Below, piece after piece: positions 37,345-49,736 of a DNA stretch of 64,000 nt (positions within the stretch are counted from its first letter, which is position 1; each line of letters opens with the position of its first letter). The notes under the pieces were generated by a model. That model did no database searches and was not told the origin of the DNA. It worked only from the letters and a program-made list of their open reading frames with translations. This DNA comes from Gonapodya prolifera JEL478 (taxonomy: Eukaryota; Monoblepharomycota; Monoblepharidomycetes; Monoblepharidales; Gonapodyaceae), in contig KQ965735.1 of the NCBI GenBank assembly GCA_001574975.1, forward strand, positions 681,479 through 745,478, written 5' to 3'. A program made the translations under genes and the position numbers.

Positions 37345-37731
37345 GGTCTCTGGAGCGGTCACGCATGGATTTATTCTTAAATATTTCATTTATTGCATTG
37401 TCTGATTGATTGGAAATACGAGGTCCCTCTCGCACTTGCTTTTCGTCCCGCTCTTGCGTAACAGGAGAGCCTCGTCGTTCCCACCTTTCCATTAAACGTT
37501 GCAACCCATCCACAGCTTTCTGTAACTCACGAACATCCGCGAAAATCGCGAATCGCGTCCACTCAAAATTGGCTATTGTAGGTGGTCAAAGTTAATTACC
37601 TCCACGAGTCCACGACGATGTTGGGAACACAGTAGCAAAGAGCCTCATCCGGTGTGAAAGAGTGCATGAATGGCCACGGCCCGGTGCAAGAGGATGTTAA
37701 GGTGCCTGGGCAACAATGAAGAGGGGGTGCA
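37345..37731. other. convergent 3' region
   Basis: Lies between the dipeptidase and the channel gene. On the minus strand a last exon of the channel could instead run to about 37602 through an intron at 37733. Confidence 0.35.
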
Positions 37732-40700
37732 TTACCAGTTGAGGTCCAGCTCCGCCAACCCGTTTGACATTTCCGTGAGCCACGCACTGCGCATGTCGGG
37801 CTGGATGCTCGAAATACTTGAAGACATGAGACTGACAGTGAAGTTCATAAGGAACCAGATTCTGGATATGAAAGCATTGGATTTATATCATGAAATGCAT
37901 AGCGACAAGGCGTCGCCTCACACGGCAAAATAAAAGAACTACAGAAATTCAAAAAAAGGAGCTTTGTTCAAGTTGAATTAGCCCAAAAAATGCTCATGAA
38001 CTCGCAGATTTCGCATAAAAGGCTGCCGTGAAGTTTGTTACCGCGCCATTGGCGACAGTTTGGTCACCAGAAATTAAGTCGAGGGCGGACCCAAATACTG
38101 AGCTAAAGTTTACGCCCGTGAGAGACCTTGAACTCGTCGGAAGTTGCAGTTCGTAGAAATAAAATACGGCAAAGGCTGCGTAGGTCATTACAAATATGGG
38201 AATCAGCACGGTCCTTAGGGGTTTGCTAATGAGAATTTGAGAAAACCTTTCAGATCAAAGTGTCTCACCATATATCAGAGAGACAGGCTGCGATCATTCT
38301 CACAATTGGTCCAACAGCCGGAAGACTTCTTAAGTAGTTGATGAAACTTGTTGTCAAATTGTTAGCCAAAACGCTCTTTGGAATGGAACATTGATGCACC
38401 AACCGAAATGCAAGTGCAAAAATCAACAATGCCTTGATCCAGGGTATATCAAAAGATCCAATTTGCAAAAATGATATCGCAATACTGAGGCCTGCTCCGA
38501 TGCAAAACAAGTCATTCCAGTTTGATGCGTTGAACGTTGAAGTTGAATGAACTTGCTCTATGCTCACCGAAATTTTCAAATCTATCATCTGCCTGACCTC
38601 CTGAACAGACCAGATGATACCAGTAATAATCGTGAAGACACAAGCTGCTTGTTCCCACACTGACAGCAAAGGGTACTCCACAAAATCATGTAGAATCAAC
38701 CTCATGAGAGAGATCGTGTATGTAGCAACGAGAAACATGACAGTGCAGTAGCGCCACCACATTTCCTTACGATAATCCCAGTGATAACGGATCTAGACAA
38801 ATCCAGAGAGTTGAGATTTCCTTCAATCACAGGGTAGAAGCTGTGGAAAGATATTTACCATGGCCTCCATCAACGGTTGTGATACAATACCAGAATCATG
38901 AGTAAGAAGGAGATTTAGGAATATGGATCTCCGTTTAAACCTCCACTTCATCCAATCTACCATTTAATGGGCGCTCCACCTGACTCTGCCTTTTCATCAC
39001 TATCCAACATGGACTCCAGGCTTCCAGCATCGCGTGCCTTCGTAAAAACTCGCTGGAGCGTTCAGGGGGGATTGAAAAAAGGTGCATCGCCCACCTCGTG
39101 AAGGTCTTGCGTTTTTATCGGGTCCACGTCCGCTAAGAATAGCCCAGTAATAATACATAAAACAGATTCTTCTCCGTCGATAATTAGCTGTGGTTTGCTG
39201 TTGTATCAAACAAATGAAAAGAGGAAGAGAAAAGAGAGAGAAAGGGGACGGTGCTCACTCCACCTTTCCAACGTATCCTGCAATCCTCCTTTCTTCTTTG
39301 GATGTCGAAGGATCATAGCCCTGCAAGCTGACGTTGGCATCTGATTAGCACGTCAATTACGTGGCATATTTTCCCTCACCATCTGCAAGCTGGAAAGTGG
39401 AATAGCATTAGTACCAGACTTCACAACGAATTGCATTCGTTCTACTCACTCAGACCACGATGCCTTAATGAAACGTGTCCCACGGACATTCTTCGTATGT
39501 ATCCCGGGGACAGGGAGGAACGAAAATCCACGAATGAACCCTGCGACCACTACCGGCGACTTCACCACAATCTTCAATGAAACGTGTTGGTGGCACAATG
39601 AAATTGCTGACCACAATATTACATACGTCGTCCAATCTCCAAGTGTTACATGTTTGCACAGCTGTGCACGAACATTATCGCCGGCAAACCGCTCAAGAAC
39701 GCCACTGACCAATTCCTTCAAGCTCTCTTCAACATCCTCATGTGCAGCTTGGGCGATCATAAGACGTTGGTATGCAGCGGGATCGCCAGGAACGTGGGGG
39801 AAGCCAGCTCGAAGAAGCACGGCCAGAACGGCCAGAACGGCCCTGTTGTTGGAAGAAATAGCAAGCGATATAACTGCCTGTACGTAAAGTAACATTTTGA
39901 AATATCTTGTTCCAAATAATGCGCGCTTACCCACCGTTTCGTAGGCGTAGCGCTTGGACTTAGATTTACTTCTCAATTCCGCTATTCCGCCGTCATCAAA
40001 CCGATTTTGCAGCACGGTAATAAGTTTTTCTACTATCCGTGGGTAGCCCCTATCGACTGCGACCAGAAGACAAGTGGCAATACAGTCAAGAAAAGGCAAT
40101 GGCGCGGAATGGGTCTTAACAGTCATAGTCCGAGTATGGCGTGTTTTTGCAAGCAAAACTACATGCTGAGAGTCAAAGTTCACCAAAGGGCGAAGGATTG
40201 GATCCGGCAATCATCTTCACCGACTCAGTCACCTGCAAGAGATCATCCACTACAACCTCCATCGGCTCATCACATGCCAACACAACTGCCATCATGTAAC
40301 CCCGGACAGTTCCCCTGGACCCTTCTGTGCCAAAAACAGCACCGCTCGCAACTTTTGATGCCCACAAGCTGCCACCATCCCAGACTAGGCAACACTCGAG
40401 AACATTATCCGCCAAGTCTGGAGTGAATGCTTGGCCCAAGTGAGATGTCAAGAAGCTTAGAATGGGGACAATTGCGTGTGTTTCAAGGTTTTGAAAGAGA
40501 TCTAAGTATAGTGATACCAAGTGTCCCATCAACAATTTGTATGGAGTTTGTGTTCGATTTTCTTTCACGTTTTCCTTCTGCAGTGTATTCAGTTCAACCC
40601 TTGCTCTTTGCTCAACAGTTCGCCGAAGAACGTCAACAAGCAATCTTGATGCGTTGCGCAATAGGACCAATGAATGACCCATAGCTTGCGTTTGCGACTT

Positions 40701-42221
40701 AAGAAAGAAGCTTGTGAGCCAGACCAGTCCCTCGAGATCACTCTCCAAAATCTCCGCCATCCATCGCGGCCTCTTTGGATTGTGCAAGTAGTTGGCGCAT
40801 GATATCCATCTTCACTGCGCGACCTGGATGGTCAGAAGTCCAACCAAGAAGAACCACAGAGGGATCGGATTTCTGCGCTTGATTCAAGAGGGCACGGATC
40901 AGCTCTTGCAAGTAATTCAACGTGGAAGATTCCAAATAGTTGCAAATTCTCTTTTGGAAATGGGTTGGAGCGAGATAAGGGGACGGATGTACAATACCAA
41001 AGAGCACGTCCCGTATCACTTCATTGACTTCAGTGTCATCAATGATCCCGATTTTTCCAATAAGCATAAAACAATTTTCTCCTTCAGGACCTTGAAGCTC
41101 TCTTGCTACTCTCTTCGCTACCTCTTTTTCTCGTGTCTGATCAAAGATTCCCAGGCCCAGGCGACGTCTTTGCACTTCGATGTGATCAATCTTGGACAAA
41201 ACTTGGATTAGGAGGTCTTCCCTAGCGGTGGTGTCCTGGGGCCGTAATTGGGGTAGTTGCCGTGCGGTTTGGGATATCGAACAGAGGTCCACCTGACGTT
41301 GGTTCACCTATTCACCCACCACAGATATGTGAAACCTTTAGAAGCGCATGTATTGGGTTTGACTCACATCCACTGCCATGACGAGTTGTCATTGATTTCC
41401 AGCCACATAAATCTTCGATTTCCTCCGTCGTTCTGGTCTTGAAACCATTAATGTTGCTAAGGAGCTCGCGAAACTCTTTTCGGACATTCCGATTCCAAAG
41501 ATTGACGGGCGTGGAGAGATCAGCTGCGCTCGATTTGTCTGAAGGTGACTGCGAATTCGTTTTCCCACCCACGCCCAGAGATTTCATGGTCGCGAGCCTT
41601 CGCCACGTAAAACGAGGCTCGTGTTCTTTTGAACTTCCAATTCTAACGACCCGCTGGGGATCTTGCTGCACAGGTGACACATTCGAGGAATCTGACATGG
41701 TTCGAAGTTGTCCGTTACCAAAATTGGAGTATTTGATGGTAGTTGTCGACCGCGGCGACAGGAAAGATCCATCAACAGGTGGTTTATCAAGCATGGATGG
41801 AAGAAGCTCGTTTGCAGCGTCCTCCGGCTGCGAAGGCGACACTCGTCGCAAGTCATGTCCATTGCTGCGTTGAGAATGTTCATCATTGATGTCTCCTTTG
41901 CCGGTTTATGGATGGATAAGACAGCTTCGCATCACAATGGAAACTGAAAATGTATTTTGACGCGCCCGGCGGACCTGCTGCGCTGGACACAATAGTAACA
42001 ACAATAATACATGTCCCACGCAAGATTCCCCTAACATTAACGTTTGAAGGAGGCAAGGCACTTATGAGACGCCTAGTAGTCCGTCTTGAGTTCAAGGAGA
42101 AGGTCACACCTGGGATAGAAATCCGTCCACAAACTTCAATACGAATTGCACATTTGTCACCCTCAATGCATTCGCCCTCAAGAGGATGATTGCACCAAGG
42201 GAGATGAATGCCCATGTGCAT
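37732..42221 (-). CDS. TRP-like cation channel (ion-transport domain), multi-exon
   Basis: This is a large gene with many short introns; not every junction is solved. From the N-terminus (ATG at 42221) it has a Cys-containing start, a Ser-rich region (41.3-41.9 kb), then helical repeats like those before fungal TRP channels (exons around 41.2-40.7, 40.7-40.2, 40.15-39.95, 39.9-39.65 kb). The pre-S1 motif QPLMEAMIRYHWDYRKE follows, then S1-S4 (38762-38265, e.g. TVMFLVATYTISLMRLI), the S4-S5 linker YLRSLPAVGPIVRMIA, S5 (TVLIPIFVMTYAAFAVFYFY, 38209), a pore-like FSSVFGSALDLISGD and S6 (IWFLMNFTVSLM) near 37850, with a post-S6 helix. Family members pass Ca2+ in vacuole or plasma membrane. Unsolved: junctions near 41.3 kb and between pore and S6. 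Confidence 0.62.
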
Positions 42222-43537
42222 CTCAGAGGGGTCTCAAGAAGTCGGAGCTTCCTCTAAGCGCATTCATGTGAAACGCACGGACTTCAATGTCATGATAGAG
42301 ATGATGATAACATAAATTTTCCTGGCGCCTTACTCGTGGCAGTTGCTGTTTGATTTGGGAGATAGCCAGACGTTCGCAAGAGTTTCTCATGCGAACTACA
42401 CTGTGAGACCCCGGGTAGGGCGCGAGGCAGCATGGAAAACCGCAAACGGTAGGTTAAAATTGAGTCGAGCTTATTATAGCTTGTTCTTGAAAAACCGTTG
42501 AACCACTCGTAGGTTCACGGTAGGATGTGCAAGCTTTTGGTCCATATCGAGACACCAATTATCGTCCCCAGTCCGTTACATTCAACAGTGAGAATGCACG
42601 TTTTGGGACGATAAGTGGCATCTCAAGCGGCTGAGTACGGGCAAGTCATGAATGAGTGCGTGGTTCCGATGAAGATGCAAAACAAGCCAAGATGTCGAGA
42701 GCGAGATCACATAGGAATGAGTGCCACATCCTGAAATTAGCAATAGCGCGATGTGTTCCCAATGACTCTCCCAAAAACTTTCCTTGCCGGCTCCATCGTC
42801 CCCAACAGAACGCGAAGCGAAGTGTTGGACATGAGAATGAGGTAAAATTTCTGAGGTAGAGTCGTACTCGTGCCATCGAGGTGTGATTCAGAAACGAGAC
42901 GGCGTGAAAGGGTTGGTTGCGGATTGGATGGCAGGAGACGGGACCACATTCTTAGCGATGGTGACTCTGACTTGTGATGAAACGCGCAGTTCCTCTCGAT
43001 CACTAACGCGAAATGGTCAGGAGGAACAGCAAGAGCTGGAAAGCGAAATGGTTGCATGTTTAGCAACTCATTTAGCAACTCCGGTCCGACCTCTTCTGCC
43101 GCACCCACATTCCGTGCCACTCTTGGTCACTCTAAAGCTATTTGTGGAAAACGATCGCCTCCGAGACCGTATCGAAGCACATGGCGGGAATGTTTTCACG
43201 GCGATCGTTGGGATGGATTCGACCAAATGCAGCAATGATTGGATCTGCTACCTCTCCAAGCTCATCTCGCACATCTCATAAAACGAAGCTCGTAGCGCTG
43301 CCCGAATGCGTTCCTGGGCATCATACTCGTTTGTACACATCGTCATCTCATGCCCACAACAATCGTCAGTCGAGGGCTCTGCCGGCAAGCAGCACACTGA
43401 CTGCCACACTGACTGCCCGGGACTTTTCTCACTGGGACTCTCATCAAGTTGCGGTGTGGGCGTTTCAAGCAACGGATGGTTCGCGTCGGACAGTTGCATT
43501 CAATGGTCGTCTGGCTAACCTCTCAATGTTCTCGCAG
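42222..43537. other. divergent region, possible 5' part of the next gene
   Basis: An open frame from ATG at about 42958 to 43281 could be an exon of the downstream plus-strand gene, but no phase-matching donor was found. Otherwise this is the promoter region of the channel gene. Confidence 0.3.
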
Positions 43538-45066
43538 ACCCCGCCGTACTCGAATTCTTCGCACAAAAAATGCGACTCAATGGAGAATCAATGCTTCGAC
43601 TCGTCGAAAAAGCGCGTACAAAGGAGGTAAGTATTGAAAGGTACAAGCCTCTCATCGTTTGGAGATAAAAGGGCGTTCTGGTCTCTCGCAGATTGAAGTA
43701 CAAATGCGCTCTCATGGCGTTCAGTTTGCGGATGTGAAGCTCGACATACTACGTGACGCGTTAAAAGACATGAAGCAGGGCGCATCTGGAAAGACCCAGG
43801 CCGTTGGAGACGGTGAGTGTTTCCCGGCTGCAATTGTTATCAATTCAATTCCCTGCGACGATGTCCCCCCACAAACCTGAAGGGCCCATTACGTTACACA
43901 TTGCGTCATACACCAAGCCCGATGGAAAATTCACCGGGTCCTTCCACTCTGTTCGCCTGAGGGACCACGCATCTTTCGCGAACCTACTGCAAGCGGAGCA
44001 AGCGATTGGCGTAAGCACTCCTCCGGGAGTCGAGGCTTTGGTCACACACATCTCTGATCTTCGAGACGGGGATCACTGCTTCACTGTACGTGCGGGCGGT
44101 CTTGACACGGAAGAGACATGGAATGCTTTTCGTTCTGCGGCACTCGGACGTCATCTTGGATTGTACCTGCCACAAATATTCAACGTCCGCGAGAAGCTAG
44201 TCTCCGCCGACCCGGTCATTGTTACTCGAGATGGAGAATGTGTGGAATTTCATTCCGTCCTTTATTCGCAATCCCTGTTTCTGCTGAACTACCACGTAAA
44301 TGAAGCTGATGGTGGATTAAATGAGGTTCGTAGGCGTGCGATGAAAAGCGAAATCACGTTGAAAATTTAAAGAAGTGCGACGAAAGTCAAATCTTTCGGA
44401 TGTTATCGCGCTGTTGTCCAGGGTCAGAAGCCAGTATCAGTCAAGCCCGCAGGTTGAGGGCAGAAAATTGGTCATAGTACTGAGCGCGGATCAAATCTCA
44501 ATGGCAGTGCGACGTCGCTTAATGAAGTGAGTGCTCAAATAATGTCGGACAGGCATCGATGTGTATTTACAGAGTCCACTCTCACACAAAGGACTCACGA
44601 TCACCCGGTAGATTTCGTCGCGTTCTGGAACGCATTCGACAACCGATGGGTTCTGGAGGGAAATCGTCTGAAAGAGTCGACATTGTCCCTCGAAACGAGT
44701 GACTCCGCCGATCCCTCAACCCATTCTAACAGCACCGTGGAGGGTCAACATAAGCTTCTCGAGCAAGAGAGATCTGCTGAGACAGGGGATGAGCCATTGA
44801 TTGAGGAGGGTGGTTCAACTGAGAAGAATGTGTCCCAACCTCCTGTCGATAACGATGAGTACTCCAGTCCCTCACTCCTTCGCGACGCTGGGCAAAATAC
44901 ACGTCATCCTTCCGTCGCGGATTTTTCTGGTCCTACGGCATCCACCGCTGAATACATCGTAAAGCACGATGATACCCTACATGGACCCGGGCCTTTAGAG
45001 AAGGACGAAGGGTGGGTCAAATGGCGGAAAGAGTGGGGCAACAGACAAGGAAGTAATATTCCATAG
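43538..45066 (+). CDS. unknown protein, 5' end unresolved
   Basis: Three exons fit in phase: 43538-43626 (PAVLEFFAQKMRLNGES), 43692-43812 (VQMRSHGVQFADVKLDILRD) and 43883-44370 (ITLHIASYTKPDGKF ... GLYLPQIFNV). The third has alternating strands and a C-terminal RRRAMKSEI. A further open stretch, 44527-45066, is polar and Ser/Glu-rich (DHPVDFVAFWNAFDNRW at its start) and may be a last exon or a second gene. The region between (44371-44520) also has coding-like content in another frame. No family was recognised, and there is no signal peptide or TM segment. The start codon was not found. Confidence 0.42.
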
Positions 45067-45152
45067 AATTCTATAATTTTTTGATTCTTACATAAACGGA
45101 TCCCATCGTTCGAAGATTCTCCTTGTTCCAGCGCAGGGCGTCAGGCCACGAT
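45067..45152. other. convergent 3' ends
   Basis: Only 86 bases separate the stop codons of the two unknown genes. Confidence 0.4.
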
Positions 45153-47008
45153 CTAACGCTCACCCACAACCATAACGTCCGCCCCGTTTGTTTCGTACGT
45201 CCAGCTCGTCTTGGGCCGCCCGTCCCGCACGGGCGAGCTCTCGAGATCGCCACGCGTATCGTCATGACCCGCTTCGTCGACGAACCGCGGAAGTGCACCA
45301 CGAAGAGGCACAGATGCGAGGGACCAGTCTGTACCTTGGTTGACGCCATCGGATGTGTTTTGGGGTGATCCAGAGGGGGGTGCCGTCCCCGCTCCGTTTG
45401 ACCTCTGATCTGGGCTCGGGCTTGGTACTGCCGGCCACGCGATATTCGTGGGACCGCGAAGGAAAGGAACCGAAAATGGCTTGTTCAGGGTTAAGAGAGA
45501 TGCTGTTGCTCCTGGCTGCTCCTGCTCCTGCTGTTGGAGCAGCGGAACACGAGGGGAGCTTTTCCCCACCATCGCCCGATTCGCATCCAATGGGATTACC
45601 ATCTCTGGCGTCACGGCAACCCATGGCTCCAATTTCGGTCTGGAAGTAGGCGTCGGCGTCGCGGGTGGTGCCTGCTGAGGATCAGACCCCAGTGTGAACG
45701 GAGGATCAGGTCCCTGGTCCAGAACGTCATGTGGGATAGTGAGTGCCAGCTCGAGCGAGGCGTTTGAAAGTCTCGAGGGGAGTGGGACGGAGGTAAGTTG
45801 CTGCGGCTGATCTACCCAAAGCCGTGGTGAGTTGCCCGCGCGGTGGAAAAGGGGTGGGCGTGGCCGTGGACGAGGCAATTTCGAAGCTGAAGCACCTTCC
45901 GCCCTCGGCCCTGGTTCGAACATTCTGTTTGTCGGAAATGCATCCTCCTCCGACACCGCATACGTATACGCAGACACTTCGTCCCCACTCGGTTGAGGGC
46001 CGTTCCACAATGTCGGCGCCGGGTAGGTCCGCACCGGTGACGGCGTCGCCTCGGGATGAAACGCGCTCGACCGTTGGAATCGGAACGCGGACGCCGGGGT
46101 CGGAAGGTTTGCGAACACGGGGTGGTGGTGGGTAGGAGAACCGAAGGGAGGGGTGCGACTGGTGACGAGGCGAGGAGTATGTGAAAAGATGCGGAGTCGT
46201 GTTTGTGAAAAAGCGTTGGGCCGTACCTGGGGAGTGAGAGGCGACGCAGGCTTATTCCTGTGATGGTTCGAGGCGCAGCGAGTGCTCGGGCCCGGATTTC
46301 GGTCTGGCGCTGAACATGGAACGAGGAACAATTACCCGGGGGGGGGGGGGGGGGGGGGGAGGGGAAGGGCCTAATGCTCCCAGACATTCGTAGGAGTATT
46401 GCAGCTGTAACTCACCTGCATCGCGTCGTATTTGGCGTTCAGTCCCATCTTGCCCTTCATCGCTCTATTCAGTTGCGACGACGACGGGATCCCGTCCGCG
46501 ATTCGCTGCGACGCCGAAGCCGAGCCCGCGTGCAGTCCCTGTGCCGGTGCGAGACTCAGGCGCTGCGTCAGTGGCGTCGGGGCCGAACTGGACGACGGAG
46601 GTGACGGGAGGTTGAATCCATGCACTTTCCCGTGGTGACAGGCCCGTGGTGAACATGAGTTGATCTTCGAGAATGCCAGCGCGGCGACGACGGTCTCTCT
46701 CACCGCCCAAAGACATCCGGTCGTTGTAGTTCCGCCCCGTATTGGCCGCTGATTGCGCGTTGGCGCCGAACCTGCCGTCGTGACAAACGGTGTCAGCTTC
46801 CGTTCCCACCCGCTTCCCGGCCGCTCTTCCCTCGCATCGACACCAAAAAGCACGTAAACATCACTCACTTGGCTCCACGTACGAGGGCCAGATCTTCGGC
46901 GGGTGTTTTGGCGACTTTTTTGGCCATGTGTGAGCCCAAGCTGGGTCCGTCGTGACTGCGATCATCGGCGATGTGATTCCGTGGGTCGACGACGACGTGG
47001 GGTATCAT
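45153..47008 (-). CDS. Pro/Ser-rich protein of unknown function, five exons
   Basis: Exons 46869-47008, 46640-46771, 46416-46587, 46227-46309 and 45153-46158 join in phase to 510 residues. The N-terminal third is charged and partly helical (KKVAKTPAEDLALVRGAKFG, then GGERDRRRAGILEDQLM). The rest is Pro/Ser/Thr-rich and disordered, with a Q/E patch (LLQQQEQEQPG). No TM segment, signal or known domain was seen. Intron 3 contains a homopolymer G run (C on the sense strand) at about 46340-46358. The exon 3 to exon 4 and exon 4 to exon 5 joins were each fixed by phase. Confidence 0.6.
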
Positions 47009-47401
47009 TTTGAAAGTGGATCGATGGTTGAGAGAGGCGTGAAAGGAAAACGCGAGGGGCGGGAGGTGGGGGTGTTTTGGGGTTGTGTGACTTGTGTAAC
47101 TCGGAAGGCGAATACACGGAACGGAATGTGTGCTCAGTGATATGGTCCAATCCGTGACTACAAATTTACACGAGGACGTCACAGTCTATTCCCCGCATGG
47201 CTCATTCACCATTTAAAGTGTGTGTGCTCCGTGACATGGTCTCATCAGTGGATGCAAATTTACACGAGACTTTCGACGTCCATTACACCTATGACTATCA
47301 CCATTCAGAGAAAAAGTGTTCCTCGCCACTCCCACTCCCACTCCCACACCGTCCTCCAACATTCAGCAAACCACCCCACACGCTACTCAGTCCTCCAGGT
47401 C
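47009..47401. other. intergenic
   Basis: This lies between the 5' end of the unknown gene and the 3' end of uS14m. TGNGACATGGTC-like blocks recur near 47148 and 47230; nothing else was noted. Confidence 0.35.
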
Positions 47402-48123
47402 CTACCACTGGGCCTTGGCCACGCCAGGAATGATCCCGTCGAGGGCCTGCTGACGGAAGTTTATACGGGAGAGCCGGTATGGCGTGACGACACCCTTGAG
47501 TGAGGAGGGAGGAGGTGGTGGGAGGAAGGAGGGAGGTGGGGTGAGTGGTGAGTGAAGGAATGTCGGGAGAAGGGGAACGAAGACGAGAAAGTTGTGAGGG
47601 GGATCGATGGGTCAGTCTGTCCCCAGGCCAGTCCCCCTTTTGGTCTCGGGTGTGTGCTCTCCGCAGTGTCATTCTAGCTCCGCACAGTGTCATTCAGTAT
47701 TATTCGCCTCCGGCGGGAGTATGCGCTTCGTGGGGCACTCGCCTCCGGCGGACACACTCGCTGCGTTCGCGTCCTCGGTCAGCGCCTAGCGGCGCTTAGG
47801 CCTCGGAGTCCTCCCTCCGCTCGTGTTGCTCGCTCCGGTCGGACTGCTCGCTGTGCTCGCATGCCTCCGTCGGTCGGCCACCGCACTCCAAGCCCCCCCC
47901 TTAGACTCACCCTGGCCATGCCCGTCTCTGTACACCTGTTGACGATAGCGTGCTTCCTCGCCGCCCTTGGGTACGACGCCAGCACGGCCCCCGCCTGGAC
48001 CCGCGTTGTGAGAGGAATCGTCTGGTTGCGCACAATGTACCGCAAAGCGTTCCGCTCGGTCTCGAACTCTGCTGTGATGTGGCGTGCGATCTTGTCGCGC
48101 AGGACCCACGCGCGCGGTGCCAT
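47402..48123 (-). CDS. MRP2: mitochondrial small-subunit ribosomal protein uS14m (Mrp2)
   Basis: Exons 47911-48123 and 47402-47494 encode 101 residues, the usual size. Marks are VLRDKIARHI near the start, FETERNALRYIVRNQTIP, YPRAARKHAIVNRCTETG and the typical ending PYRLSRINFRQQALDG then PGVAKAQW. It belongs in the head of the mitochondrial 30S-like subunit and binds 12S/15S rRNA near the decoding region. The zinc-binding CxxC pairs of some bacterial uS14 proteins are absent, as in the zinc-free form. The single intron (47495-47910) falls at a conserved Gly and holds a copy of the intron repeat. The gene is divergent from WDR74, 121 bases apart. Confidence 0.92.
47700..47885 (-). repeat. intron-resident GC-rich repeat, copy 4
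   Basis: It lies inside the uS14m intron, in the host's sense. The hairpin AGCGCC-gcta-GGCGCT at 47781-47796 is flanked by CCTA and GACCGAGGAC. It shares GAGCACAGCGAGC, GGAGCGAGCAAC and GAGCGGAGGGAGGAC with copy 3 and two GCCGGAGGCGA blocks with copy 1. Confidence 0.75.
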
Positions 48124-48244
48124 TCGTGTGGAGGGCAGGCGTGGGGGTGTGGTCGTGGTCACAAAAAACGTGGCACCCGAAGATGGAGCTGGTCCGTGCA
48201 CTTTTCTCCAACCCGCGATCGACCGCAGCTCGCAGGAAAAGCCA
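48124..48244. promoter_or_regulatory. shared divergent promoter, uS14m and WDR74
   Basis: Only 121 bases lie between the two start codons, so both genes must use overlapping control DNA. No TATA box is visible. Confidence 0.55.
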
Positions 48245-49680
48245 ATGCCGATTCTGTTTGTGGGCGACGAAGTGGGGACAGTCAGAGGTGGGTGTCGAGA
48301 TGCACGCTCAAGACGCACCCGGTGGACTCGCGTGACCGGCCAATCCCGCACCACGCAGCGGTCGAGTTTCTACCACCACAAGAAAAGGAAGTCAAGGGGG
48401 ACGACGACGACACCGTCAAGGAAGACAACGACGGCGATGGGGCGCCGCCCGCTAAGCGCAGAAAAACAGATGGCGCGCACACGGGGGCAAAGACCAAACC
48501 CCAACCTGCACCAACACCAGAACCTCGCGTGGTGGCATCATGGTCACCCACGGGCCATTCCACACCGCGCTTCGGCGGAGACATCGTGCTAGACAAAGAC
48601 GCGGCAGTCACCGGACTCGACCTCGTGCACCTGCACCATACCACCCCCGTCATCCTCTCGACCCGCACATCCGGCACGGCCCTCCTCCTCCCCCTCCCCG
48701 TCCCCGCATCCGCATCCGCCCCCCTTTCTCTCCAGTCCTACCCCTACTTCCCCGTCCTCCGCGCCGCGTCCACCGACCCCCGCTTGCGTGACGAGGCCGC
48801 CGCTCGGTTACCGCCCGACGTGATCCCGCTTCCGGGAAAGGGACCCAACGCGCACAAAAAGGTCAGGGGGGCGACGTGGGCCGGTAGGGGCAGGTTCGTG
48901 TGCGCGGAAATCGTGGACGCGGTCCAGTTTCCGGTCGTGGGAACATCCGCAGTCGTAGTTGCAGGAGTAGAGCCGGCGCCCAAACCGGCCAAGAAGAAGC
49001 GTGGTCATAACGCCAAAAATGCCGCCTCATCAACGGCGGACGCGACGGACGCGGCGAAAGCGGCGACCAGTCCCGCCCCTACACCAGTCGCTCCAACAAC
49101 AACCACTCTCCCGGGCCTCATCACAATCGACGAATCGGGCATCTTGCTCATCCACCACCTTCCCCCACTTGGCTCTCCCTCTCCTTCATCATCCTCATCC
49201 GCGGCACCAGTACCGGACCCCACCTCCACCCCCACACCCCCCTTGCTCCCCCCACTCCCACTCCGCCTCCCCCTCCTCACCCGCATCCCCGAAGCATCCT
49301 ACTCGGGCCTGCACCGCGCGCGCGTCAGTCCGTGCGGGACGTTCATCGCCGCGGGAGGGGAAGAGCTGGATTTGCGCGTGTGGGAGGTCGGGCCGGTCGT
49401 GCGGAGGGCGGGGGAGGGTGCTGTCGCGGTTGCGACGAACGCCGACACCGCCGCCGCTTCCAATCTAGCACCACGAGTACCACCCAGCAATGCCCAGAAA
49501 CCCACCGACTCCAAAATTTCCACCGAGACCAAGACCGCTACCGAACCGCAACCCATCTTCCTCGCCAAATCCCCCCCCCACGACTCCTTCGACATGCGCA
49601 TACCCGTGTGGATCACGGACTTGCGATGGGCCGTGAGGGGGTTGGGTGTGGTGGTTGTCGGGACGGGGTATGGCGAGGTG

Positions 49681-49736
<56 letters not shown>

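Noticed and set aside
47950-48360. WDR74 starting inside the long frame from 47950
   Set aside because: That part is the antisense of uS14m; ATG 48245 plus a 71-base intron gives the conserved first strand.
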